Source: an uncultured Clostridia bacterium
Lineage (GTDB): Bacteria; Bacillota; Clostridia; Christensenellales; Pumilibacteraceae
Direction: 5' to 3'
DNA: 10,894 nucleotides
Assembly: GCA_934247335.1 (NCBI GenBank)
Contig: CAKQJJ010000030.1
Coordinates: 1-10,894, forward strand
Each line of letters opens with the position of its first letter. The first letter of the stretch is position 1. Both the position numbers and the translations under genes were made by a program. Shown in pieces: positions 5,174 to 10,894 of this stretch. Below the pieces are notes generated by a model. It saw nothing but the letters and a program-made list of their open reading frames with translations, was not told the origin of the DNA and did not search any database.

Positions 5174-6202
5174 TTACTCCAAATAAATACCGGTAACTAT
5201 TTTCTTTGTGCCGGAACGCATGCACGCGCAAATTTCGTCGGGGGTGTCGGCAAAAGGAATTTCTTCCGCCTCGGACGCGTATTTTTCCTCCGCGCCGTAC
5301 AAAAGCGAGCCGCCGCGCGTAAAGCACGCAACCGAAGAATCGGGCAAGACCTCGGCTATTTTGCAGGCGTTTCTTTTGCCGTCCGCAACGACGTAAAAAC
5401 CGCCTTTCAACGTCTCGCCGAGCGCATCTTTAAGATTTTCGAGCCCGAGTTTTTCGCCGTGCAGGCGGAAATAGGGCGTAACGTCGTTATCCGCGCACAA
5501 CGAGAGCGCCTCTTTAAGCGAGAGAATGCGCGTTCCCTTATAAAACTCGTTGGAAAACGCGCCCGCGTCCAGCGATTTAATCGTATCGTAATCGCAATCT
5601 TCGACGAATCCCGCACCGTCGGTGTGCGAGCATAAATCGGAGCCGTCGTGGCAGACGATAACTCCGTCGCGGCATTGTTCGAGGTCGAAAACGACGGCGT
5701 TAAAGCCGGCTTTCACGGCGGCAAGCACGGCGGGAGCAGTATTTTTGGGCGCGTAAGCCGACAATCCTCCGTCCGCAACGCCGCAAAGCTTTACGGGCTC
5801 GCTCGGTTTGTCGTTTACCGTCAGCGTGAGGAACGAAACGCTTGCTCCGCCTTCCAGAGTAAGCTTAAAGTACGCCTCGTCCGCGCCGAACGGCACGAAA
5901 AAGCGCATTTTTCGTTCGAGATAGTTGTCCTTATCGACGAAATAGCCGCCCTTATCGTCGGGGCAGAACTTTTCGCCGCGGCGAAAATATTCCGCGGACA
6001 TAATCGCCCTCGAATTTTCCCCGCCGAACAGCTTTGCCACCGCTTCGACTTCGATCACCTCGAACGGGCGGAAATTGAGCGGAAATTTAAGCGTTCCCGC
6101 ACCGAAAAGCTGAGCCGTGGCGGTAATTTTTCCGCGTTCCGCCGCCACTTTCACTTCGGTCTTATCGAGTTTAGCCAAGCACGATCTGGATAGTAAATTC
6201 AC
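5174..6202 (-). CDS. Glycerophosphodiester phosphodiesterase-fold protein, probably catalytically inactive
   Basis: About 342 residues. The N-terminal 135 form a beta-rich region that I do not recognise. Residues 138-342 follow the GDPD TIM-barrel pattern: GVADGGLSAYAPKNT, AGFNAVVFDLEQCRDGVIVCHDGSDL, then the LSLKEAL helix. Genuine GDPDs hydrolyse glycerophosphodiesters to glycerol-3-phosphate using AHRG, PENT, ExD, HD and IExK. Here AHRG is ADGG (His to Asp144, Arg to Gly), PENT is PKNT (Glu to Lys153), the Glu of ExD is Val171 with Asp173 kept, HD (185-186) is kept, and IExK is FRLH (Arg246). Most metal and acid-base residues are gone, so a binding or structural role is more likely than catalysis. 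No signal peptide is seen. The start is the GTG at 6202: GGAGG lies 8 bases upstream, while the longer TTG frame from 6241 would place this site inside the gene. Confidence 0.82.
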   Translation of the reverse strand: MNLLSRSCLAKLDKTEVKVAAERGKITATAQLFGAGTLKFPLNFRPFEVIEVEAVAKLFGGENSRAIMSAEYFRRGEKFCPDDKGGYFVDKDNYLERKMRFFVPFGADEAYFKLTLEGGASVSFLTLTVNDKPSEPVKLCGVADGGLSAYAPKNTAPAVLAAVKAGFNAVVFDLEQCRDGVIVCHDGSDLCSHTDGAGFVEDCDYDTIKSLDAGAFSNEFYKGTRILSLKEALSLCADNDVTPYFRLHGEKLGLENLKDALGETLKGGFYVVADGKRNACKIAEVLPDSSVACFTRGGSLLYGAEEKYASEAEEIPFADTPDEICACMRSGTKKIVTGIYLE

Positions 6203-6242
6203 TTTATTTGCCTCCGTCGCTACCGTCTTTCGTTTCGGCAAT

Positions 6243-6284
6243 AAAAAATCGCCGTTTTGTATATTATATCACACAAATCGGCGA
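6243..6284 (-). terminator. Terminator of the HTH regulator gene, enclosing the next promoter's -10 box
   Basis: On the minus strand TCGCCGATTTGT pairs with ACAAAACGGCGA (12 positions, one mismatch) around a 12-base loop and is followed by TTTTTTAT. The tandem-HTH gene ends upstream at 6370, so this would end its transcript. The loop is the sequence that contains TATAAT, the -10 box of the GDPD-like gene's promoter. Confidence 0.7.
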
Positions 6285-6291
6285 AAATCAA
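6263..6291 (-). promoter_or_regulatory. Promoter of the GDPD-like gene
   Basis: On the minus strand TTGATT (6286-6291) and a perfect TATAAT (6263-6268) are 17 bases apart. Transcription would start about 55 bases before the GTG start codon. The inverted repeat on both sides of the -10 box could also act as an operator. Confidence 0.8.
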
Positions 6292-6369
6292 GACTCGCGG
6301 TCGTTTTTTTATCATATTTATATTATAAAAGCGATATTTCCACCCTTTGACGCGCCCTATCCCGCCAAA

Positions 6370-6810
6370 CTAATCCGCTCTTCCGAGAAGATAGTCCACC
6401 GAACAAGACAGATAGGCGGCTATTTTCATCAGGCTTTCGGCGCCCGGCAGCGACTTTCCGCTAAGCCACGAATGCAGCGTTTGCCCCGACAGGCGCAGGT
6501 CCTTGCCCATTCGGTACGAAGTTACGCCCGAAAGCGCGAGCGCTTCTTTAAGCCGATCGGGAAAGCTGCCCGATTTGGTAAAATTTCCGGCTCCCGAATA
6601 ATCGCCCGCGCCCAGAAGAAAGTCGGCGGAGCAATCGAAAAAATCGCAGAGAACGACCAGCGTTTTGTACGACGGCAGTATGTTTCCGCCCAGATATCTG
6701 GTTATCGTGGGGCGACTTATTCCCGTTTTTGCCGCAAGCGAATACGCGCCGAACCCTCTTTCCTGCATGATTTCACCAAGCCTGTCGCCGAATTTTGCCG
6801 CCGCATCCAT
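6370..6810 (-). CDS. Tandem XRE-type helix-turn-helix transcriptional regulator
   Basis: A 146-residue protein consisting almost wholly of two HTH_3 (XRE/Cro-CI) domains. The first, about 8-67, has YSLAAKTGISRPTITRYLGG as its recognition unit and ends CSADFLLG. The second, about 83-143, has YRMGKDLRLSGQTLHSWLSG and ends CSVDYLLG. A Gly/Ser-rich linker joins them. There is no obvious ligand, protease or membrane domain, so it should be a simple DNA-binding repressor or activator with two DNA-reading units in one chain. The ribosome binding site AGGAGG lies 10 bases before the ATG. The gene is divergent from the small gene at 6957, and a perfect inverted repeat sits between them, so control of its own region is likely (inference). 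Targets beyond this are unknown. Confidence 0.88.
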   Translation of the reverse strand: MDAAAKFGDRLGEIMQERGFGAYSLAAKTGISRPTITRYLGGNILPSYKTLVVLCDFFDCSADFLLGAGDYSGAGNFTKSGSFPDRLKEALALSGVTSYRMGKDLRLSGQTLHSWLSGKSLPGAESLMKIAAYLSCSVDYLLGRAD

Positions 6811-6840
6811 AAAAAAGTCGCCTCCTGCAAGAAATTATCC

Positions 6841-6880
6841 TTGTTTTTTGCACCAAATAGTTGCATAGTGCAAAAAACAA
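6841..6880. promoter_or_regulatory. Candidate operator: perfect 13-bp inverted repeat
   Basis: TTGTTTTTTGCAC (6841-6853) is the exact reverse complement of GTGCAAAAAACAA (6868-6880), with a 14-base spacer. The right half lies entirely between the -35 and -10 boxes of the plus-strand promoter. The left half lies 30 bases before the HTH gene's start codon. A two-HTH protein encoded next door is the natural candidate to bind it. Confidence 0.7.
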
Positions 6881-6889
6881 TGCTATAAT
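6861..6889 (+). promoter_or_regulatory. Promoter of the 73-residue protein gene
   Basis: TTGCAT (6861-6866), 17 bases, then a perfect TATAAT (6884-6889) preceded by TGC (extended -10). The spacer contains one arm of the 13-bp inverted repeat, so a bound regulator would block polymerase. Confidence 0.85.
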
Positions 6890-6956
6890 ATACATAGATT
6901 GCATTTTTAGGCGCCGAGAACTATTACGATACTTTATAAAAGGAGAGAGAATTAAA

Positions 6957-7178
6957 ATGAAAGACAATAAAACCGAAATTTTTCATCCCGATATCCAACC
7001 CGAAGGACTATACGAACCGACCCGGCTTAAATGCGGGATCGACGTGGACATGCTTACGTACGAAATCTCCAATTTCCTGCGCATGCAGCTTTTTGCCAAA
7101 ACGCGTTACGAAGACGGAGATATCCTCGTGGAAATGGGCAACGGCAGGTTGTTCACCGTCAGCATAAGAGACGTCTGA
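6957..7178 (+). CDS. Small acidic protein of unknown function (73 aa)
   Basis: I do not recognise the family. The protein starts MKDNKTEIFHPDIQPEG and ends GRLFTVSIRDV. It is soluble, acidic, and has no signal peptide or membrane segment. An amphipathic helix (about residues 31-45, YEISNFLRMQLFAKT) is followed by two likely beta strands (DILVEMG and RLFTVSI). The AGGAGAGAG ribosome binding site about 8 bases before this ATG fixes the start; an in-frame ATG at 6861 lies at the -35 box and cannot be used. It has its own strong promoter and terminator, and is divergent from the tandem-HTH gene, probably its regulator. That arrangement supports a real gene despite its size. Confidence 0.75.
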   Translation: MKDNKTEIFHPDIQPEGLYEPTRLKCGIDVDMLTYEISNFLRMQLFAKTRYEDGDILVEMGNGRLFTVSIRDV

Positions 7179-7238
7179 CTACTTTCGCGCCGCCTGAAAT
7201 ACGCAATCTGAAAACAAGCAATCTGAAAAGCCGCAGAT

Positions 7239-7272
7239 AAACCGATGTATCGTACGATATTATCGGTTTTTT
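7239..7272 (+). terminator. Intrinsic terminator of the small protein gene
   Basis: AAACCGAT (7239-7246) pairs with ATCGGTTT (7262-7269), the loop itself contains the palindrome ATCGTACGAT, and the T run continues to 7272. Outer GCAGA / TCTGC arms could lengthen the stem. It lies 60 bases beyond the stop codon. Confidence 0.8.
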
Positions 7273-7332
7273 CTGCATATCTTAAACGTAAGGCGCCCAC
7301 GGCGGGGGGTTTTATTTATTTGCGGCAAACCG

Positions 7333-7365
7333 TAGCGGCGGCAACCGACCTACGCCGCTATTTTT
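7333..7365 (+). terminator. GC hairpin with T tract overlapping the end of the next, opposing gene
   Basis: TAGCGGCG (7333-7340) pairs with CGCCGCTA (7353-7360) and TTTTT follows on the plus strand. It would be a second stop for rightward transcripts. The stop codon of the leftward gene (7358-7360) lies in its stem. The minus-strand side has no immediate T tract, so termination in that direction is uncertain. Confidence 0.5.
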
Positions 7366-7912
7366 CGGTTATGTCGTCGATGAGATTGTTTTTAAGCGAC
7401 AGGCTTACGGGGTGAGCGGTATTTTGTTCGTCCACCAGCAAAAACGCGCCGTCGCCGCCCGACACGAAATTATCGTCGCGCACCACCGCTTTGTACGGAG
7501 AGAAAAATTCGCCGAGCGCCGCGTCTTCCACCGACGAGGAAAGCTCGCTCGTCATATACTTTCTTGCGGCGGCGTAATCGCCCTTTTTCACGCACGAGAA
7601 AAAATCGCCCACCGGCGAACGGTCGCACGGGCATTTTTCGCGCGGGGAAAAGACGTAGCCGAACCGCTTTTCAAACAGCGCCAGAGCGCGGCACTCGTCC
7701 AGCATTACCACGTTTACCAGTCCGCCGCACGGCGTGGGCGTAAAACCGCAGAATTTCACCGTGTACGGCAGCAGAGCGGGATTAAGCGGAAACACGGTTA
7801 CGTACACGCTTTCGCACTTGCGGAACTTGACGCAGGAATTGTTTTCGAGAAACACTCCGTTGGCAGTAAACGCGGCTTGCTCGGCAAACTTCAAAAATAA
7901 CGTTATTTCCAT
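7358..7912 (-). CDS. Cysteine-rich hypothetical protein (184 aa)
   Basis: Not recognised. The protein has no signal peptide and no membrane segment. Residues 1-85 are beta-rich with Cys at 27, 33, 55, 62 and 74. A CPC motif lies at 94-96 and another Cys at 107. From about residue 100 the pattern FFSCVKKGDYAAARKYMTSEL, then GEFFSPYKAVV and later GAFLLVDE, and the closing ISL-type strands recall NTF2-like (SnoaL-type) small domains. That is a fold guess only. Codon use matches the neighbours. The ribosome binding site before the ATG is weak (ACGGT), and no clear promoter is seen in the 170 bases shared with the divergent lipoprotein gene. The gene is convergent with the small protein gene on its left. 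Confidence 0.65.
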   Translation of the reverse strand: MEITLFLKFAEQAAFTANGVFLENNSCVKFRKCESVYVTVFPLNPALLPYTVKFCGFTPTPCGGLVNVVMLDECRALALFEKRFGYVFSPREKCPCDRSPVGDFFSCVKKGDYAAARKYMTSELSSSVEDAALGEFFSPYKAVVRDDNFVSGGDGAFLLVDEQNTAHPVSLSLKNNLIDDITEK

Positions 7913-8002
7913 ACCGTAAATTTATTCGCGCACGGCTCTTGCTATGCGCGTTTTTGCAGTAATTTTTTTGACCGATCGTTCGGATTTCGTCGCGCCTTTC
8001 GC

Positions 8003-8031
8003 TTGCAATTTACGGCGTTATATGATAAAAT
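8003..8031 (+). promoter_or_regulatory. Promoter of the repeat lipoprotein gene
   Basis: TTGCAA (8003-8008) and TAAAAT (8026-8031) are 17 bases apart, with TGA just before the -10 box (extended -10). It lies about 50 bases before the ATG. Confidence 0.75.
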
Positions 8032-8082
8032 TAAGAAAAGAGAAAAGATTTTCTCGCAAAAACCAAAAGGAGTATCTGCGTT

Positions 8083-9801
8083 ATGAGAAAGAAGACGAAA
8101 TTTTTGACTATTTTGCTTATCGTCGCAGTCGCGCTTTTCGCCGCGACGAACACGGCTGCCTCGTGCAAAAAAGATCCGCCGAAAAACGAGCACGTTTGCT
8201 CGTTTGAAGAAGCCTGGACCTACGACCAAGCCGAGCATTGGCACAAGTGTATCGGCGGGGGCGAGTGCGACAAGGTTTCGGGCAAAGCCGCTCACACCTG
8301 GAACGACGGTGAAGTCACCAAAGAACCCACTTTCACCGAGAAAGGCGAGAAAAAGTACGCCTGCACCGTCTGCCCCGCAACTAAAACCGAAGAACTCCCG
8401 GTAAAACAACACGTTTGCTCGTTTGAAGAAGCCTGGACTTTTGACGAAGCAGAGCATTGGCACAAATGTATCGGCGAGGGCGCCGCTCCCTGCGACAAGG
8501 TTTCCGAAAAAGCCGCTCACACATGGAACGACGGCGAAGTTACCAAAGAGCCCACTTTCACCGAAAAAGGCGAGAAAAAGTACGCCTGCACCGTCTGCCC
8601 CGCAACTAAAACCGAAGAAATTCCGGTAAAACAGCACGTTTGCTCGTTTGAAGAAGCCTGGACTTATAATGAAACCGAGCATTGGCACAAATGTATCGGC
8701 GAGGGCGCCGCTCCCTGCGATAAGGTTTCCGAAAAAGCCGCACATACCTGGAACGACGGTGAAATTACCAAAGAGCCTACGTACGGCGACAAGGGCGAAA
8801 AAATTTATACCTGCACCACTTGTTCCGCAACCAAAACCGAAGAAATAGCTTCGGTAACTCTCCCCGGCGAGGACGAAGCGTGGGAAAAAATGCAGTCCCT
8901 GGCTAAAAAAGCCAAGGAAAACGACGCTTACGGCGTTCGCGTTTTCGGCGGACGCAGCGATACGCTCGATCAAAGTATATATAACCAAGAATACGTTCTC
9001 AATACCGACGGCAAGTCGGCAAGCAAAGTTTACGCGGTCGAAGAAGAAGAAACTTTCACCTCGTATACCGCGCTTATGCAGTACGACGGAAAATATTACC
9101 GCGCGGAAGCGGTTAGCGAGTCGTCCGCGTTTAAAATAATCGAAGTTAAGGAAATAACCGAGTATTTTGCAAAAACTTCGGCAGCAACGTCCAAAAGTCT
9201 GTTCGACGGCTTTATCGGCAGCAAAGAAGAACTGATCGACTCCCTTATAGAACAGGTTATTTACGATCTGCATTGGTCGGAAGACAAAAACGGCAATCCC
9301 GTTCCAGTGACGAAAGAAGATATTTCGGTAAAAGTAATCGTAAAAGGCTCGGGAAATAAAATAGTAATCGAATTAACAGCCGCATTAAACGCCGAAAAAG
9401 CCAAAAAGATGTGGTACGAAGGCGCGAATTTTACTTCTTACGTCGCAAAACTGTCGTATACGTTCGACGACGGTGCGTTTTATACCGCCGATTATTCAAC
9501 CGATAACGGCTACGTAAAAGACGGAAAAACCGGTTCGCTTTTCGACTTCCAGTACGTAGAAATGCTTGCCGAACCCGACTACGCGCTTTACGACGAAGCC
9601 GTAAAGGCAACCGATTTATCGGGCGTGGATTTAAGTAAAGTCGAGCCGTACACGATCAACGTGCGGGTATACAACGACATTTACGCGCATAAGCTTGACC
9701 GCGTCACGTATTTTGACGCAGCTGTCACCGGCGACGCGTACAAAGCGCTCCAAAAAGAAGCGCACGACATAATATATAAAATCAACGTTTATTTCAAAGG
9801 T
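8083..9801 (+). CDS. Lipoprotein with three Cys/His-rich tandem repeats, 3' end lost at a junction
   Basis: The frame starts at an ATG with AAGGAG 10 bases upstream. MRKKTKFLTI, a hydrophobic core and AASC (Cys28) make a lipoprotein signal. Three repeats of 73-75 residues begin at residues 37, 110 and 185. Each reads HVCSFEEAW, EHWHKCIG, a single Cys, AAHTWNDGE, TKEPT, then Y.CT.C.ATKTEE. Five Cys and three or four His per unit suggest metal binding or disulfides (inference). Similar TKEPT and TKTEEIP stretches occur in surface proteins of gut Firmicutes. Residues from about 260 (LPGEDEAWEKMQ onward) form an alpha/beta region that I do not recognise. Near 9800 the sequence stops resembling this protein (last plausible residues INVYFKG). 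The frame then stays open, without a stop, to the window end through the antisense of hcp. I therefore end the gene there as truncated; the exact breakpoint is uncertain. Confidence 0.8.
8191..8850 (+). repeat. Three in-frame tandem repeats of about 220 bp
   Basis: Unit borders are at 8191, 8410 and 8635 (219, 225 and about 216 bp). Units 1 and 2 are nearly identical at the DNA level over most of their length. Unit 2 has two extra codons (GEGAAPC in place of GGGEC). Unit 3 shares the front but has diverged in its last third (PTYGDKGEKIYTCTTC). This order points to recent duplication or conversion of units 1 and 2. Confidence 0.88.
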
Positions 9802-9885
9802 CACTGCAATCTCCATTCTTGTATGCTTCGTCACATCGTTCCGTCAAGGGAGTCACGCTTTCTTGCGCCGCCGCCTGAGACGCTG
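9802..9885. other. Junction zone between unrelated sequences
   Basis: The left side is A/T-balanced coding sequence of the repeat lipoprotein; the right side is GC-rich DNA ending in the hcp stop codon (9886-9888). The 84 bases between carry no recognisable gene and no terminator hairpin, although two convergent genes meet here. In one minus-strand frame they read on as QITASQAAAQESVTPLTERC and beyond, which I do not recognise. Confidence 0.55.
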
Positions 9886-10894
9886 TTATTTGAGAAGCTG
9901 TTTCAAATCCTCCTCCGGCGTGGTGATGGGAGCAATGCCGAAATTCTCTACAAGGTAGTTCAGCACATTGGGCGAAACAAACGCCGGCAGCGTGGGGCCA
10001 AGGCGAATATTCTTGATCCCCAGATACAACAGCGTCAGCAAAATGCACACTGCCTTCTGCTCATACCACGAAAGAACCATGGACAAGGGCAAATCGTTCA
10101 CGCCGCAGCCGAACGCCTCCGCCAAGGCCAGCGCGATTTTGACAGCTCCGTAAGCGTCGTTGCACTGGCCCACGTCCATGAGCCGAGGCAGGCCGCCAAT
10201 GGTACCAAGGTCAAGGTCGTTGAAGCGGTATTTTCCGCAGGCCAGCGTCAGCACCACGGTATCGGCAGGCGTCTGCTTGACAAACTCAGTATAGTAGTTC
10301 CGCCCGGGACGGGCTCCGTCACAGCCGCCCACCAGGAAAAAGTGCCGGATCGCGCCGCTCTTTACCGCCTCGATCACCTGATCCGCCACGCCAAGCACCG
10401 CGCCATGACCGAAGCCGGTCATGACCGTGCTGCCGCCGTTGATGCCGGTGAACGGCTTGTCCTCGTTGTAGCCGCCAAGCTCCAATGCCTTTTCGATGAC
10501 AGGGGTAAAGTCCTTATCCTCGCCGATGTGCGTCATTTCCGGGTAGGATACCAGCGCCGTGGTGAACACGCGGTCGGCGTAGCTTGCTTTCGGCGGCATC
10601 AGGCAGTTGGTGGTAAACAGCACCGGCGCGGGGATGTCGGCAAATTCTCTTTGCTGATTCTGCCACGCCGTGCCGAAGTTGCCCTTGAGATGGGCATATT
10701 TTTTCAGTTCAGGATAGCCGTGGGCGGGCAGCATTTCGCCGTGGGTGTAGATGTTGACGCCTTTGCCCTCGGTCTGCTCCAGCAGCAGCTTCAGGTCGTG
10801 GAGATCATGGCCGGTGATGACGATGAACGGCCCCTTCTCCACCGTCAGCGGGACGGTCACGGGCGTGGGCGTGCCTTCCAGCTCATGGACATGA
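9886..10894 (-). CDS. hcp: Hydroxylamine reductase / hybrid cluster protein, C-terminal part
   Basis: The gene enters from the right edge; about 335 residues are visible of a protein usually near 550, so the N-terminal domain with the other Fe-S cluster is missing. The first visible residues, HVHELEGTPTP, are continuous with VTVPLTVEKG, so the GTG at 10858-10860 is an internal codon. All ligands of the hybrid Fe-S-O cluster can be seen in order: His in TGHDL, Glu in THGEMLPAHGYPEL, Cys in TTNCLMPP, Cys in GGCDGARPGR, Cys in ACGKYRFN, Cys in GQCNDAYG, and Glu and Lys in SWYEQKA. The enzyme is cytoplasmic. It reduces hydroxylamine in vitro and is linked to nitric-oxide and nitrosative-stress defence. 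The fragment looks functional. Its GC-rich codons (CTG, CAG, GCC, GGC) differ clearly from every other gene in the window. Confidence 0.95.
   Translation of the reverse strand, partial: HVHELEGTPTPVTVPLTVEKGPFIVITGHDLHDLKLLLEQTEGKGVNIYTHGEMLPAHGYPELKKYAHLKGNFGTAWQNQQREFADIPAPVLFTTNCLMPPKASYADRVFTTALVSYPEMTHIGEDKDFTPVIEKALELGGYNEDKPFTGINGGSTVMTGFGHGAVLGVADQVIEAVKSGAIRHFFLVGGCDGARPGRNYYTEFVKQTPADTVVLTLACGKYRFNDLDLGTIGGLPRLMDVGQCNDAYGAVKIALALAEAFGCGVNDLPLSMVLSWYEQKAVCILLTLLYLGIKNIRLGPTLPAFVSPNVLNYLVENFGIAPITTPEEDLKQLLK

Noticed and set aside
6208..6888. A 226-codon plus-strand frame across the HTH gene and the GDPD promoter
   Set aside because: It is antisense to the clear tandem-HTH gene, very rich in Arg, and without a ribosome binding site or domain.
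7200..7230. Repeated GCAATCTGAAAA words (also near 333-345)
   Set aside because: Two adjacent short copies and one distant copy of a low-complexity 11-12-mer do not support a defined element.
7942..9273. A 443-codon open frame on the minus strand
   Set aside because: It is antisense to the repeat lipoprotein, which has a signal peptide, promoter and ribosome binding site. The antisense product is a mirrored Phe/Val/Gly-rich repeat with no recognisable domain and no ribosome binding site.
9802..10894. Continuation of the lipoprotein reading frame to the window end
   Set aside because: The frame is open, but the sequence is the antisense of an intact hcp segment and encodes an Arg/His/Gln-rich product unlike the first 573 codons.

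Overview
The window looks like a chromosomal fragment of an uncultured, probably gut-type, low-to-mid GC Clostridia (Firmicutes). The signs are AGGAGG-type ribosome binding sites, crisp TTGNNN-17-TATAAT promoters, lipoproteins with short signal peptides, a lysine riboswitch of the Gram-positive type, a CotH-family protein with bacterial Ig-like domains, and small REP-like hairpin repeats that travel with a REP-associated tyrosine transposase (RAYT). No ribosomal or other taxonomic marker is present, so placement below class level is not possible.

Layout, left to right. (1) 1-578, minus strand: the N-terminal part of an amino-acid ABC transporter substrate-binding lipoprotein, preceded by a complete regulatory leader of promoter, lysine riboswitch and intrinsic terminator. 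This marks it as a probable lysine importer. (2) About 640-1165: a gene-free cluster of palindromic repeats, including a 169-bp element with 28-bp inverted ends. (3) 1179-4196, minus: a large secreted CotH-kinase-like lipoprotein with three Ig-like domains. (4) 4306-5141: a RAYT transposase gene, its promoter and a second copy of the 169-bp element. The 28-bp end sequence of the element is also present, in frame, inside the RAYT coding sequence. (5) 5174-6202, minus: a GDPD-fold protein that has lost most of its catalytic residues. (6) 6370-7272: a tandem-HTH regulator divergent from a 73-residue protein, with a perfect 13-bp inverted repeat between them. (7) 7358-7912, minus: an unrecognised cysteine-rich protein. 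(8) 8083 to about 9800, plus: a lipoprotein with three Cys/His-rich tandem repeats. (9) About 9800-10894: the C-terminal two thirds of hydroxylamine reductase (hybrid cluster protein), minus strand.

The last segment does not fit the rest. At about position 9800 base composition and codon use change abruptly to GC-rich, the lipoprotein reading frame runs without a stop into the antisense of hcp, and there is no intergenic sequence or terminator. The simplest reading is a chimeric assembly join; a natural recombination breakpoint is the alternative.

The most interesting biology is the relation between the RAYT gene and its repeats (repeat end embedded in the transposase coding sequence, promoter abutting the element), the lysine-switch leader, the pseudo-enzyme GDPD protein, and a promoter -10 box lying in the loop of the preceding gene's terminator. 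No complete multi-gene novel system (defence island, biosynthetic cluster) is visible.
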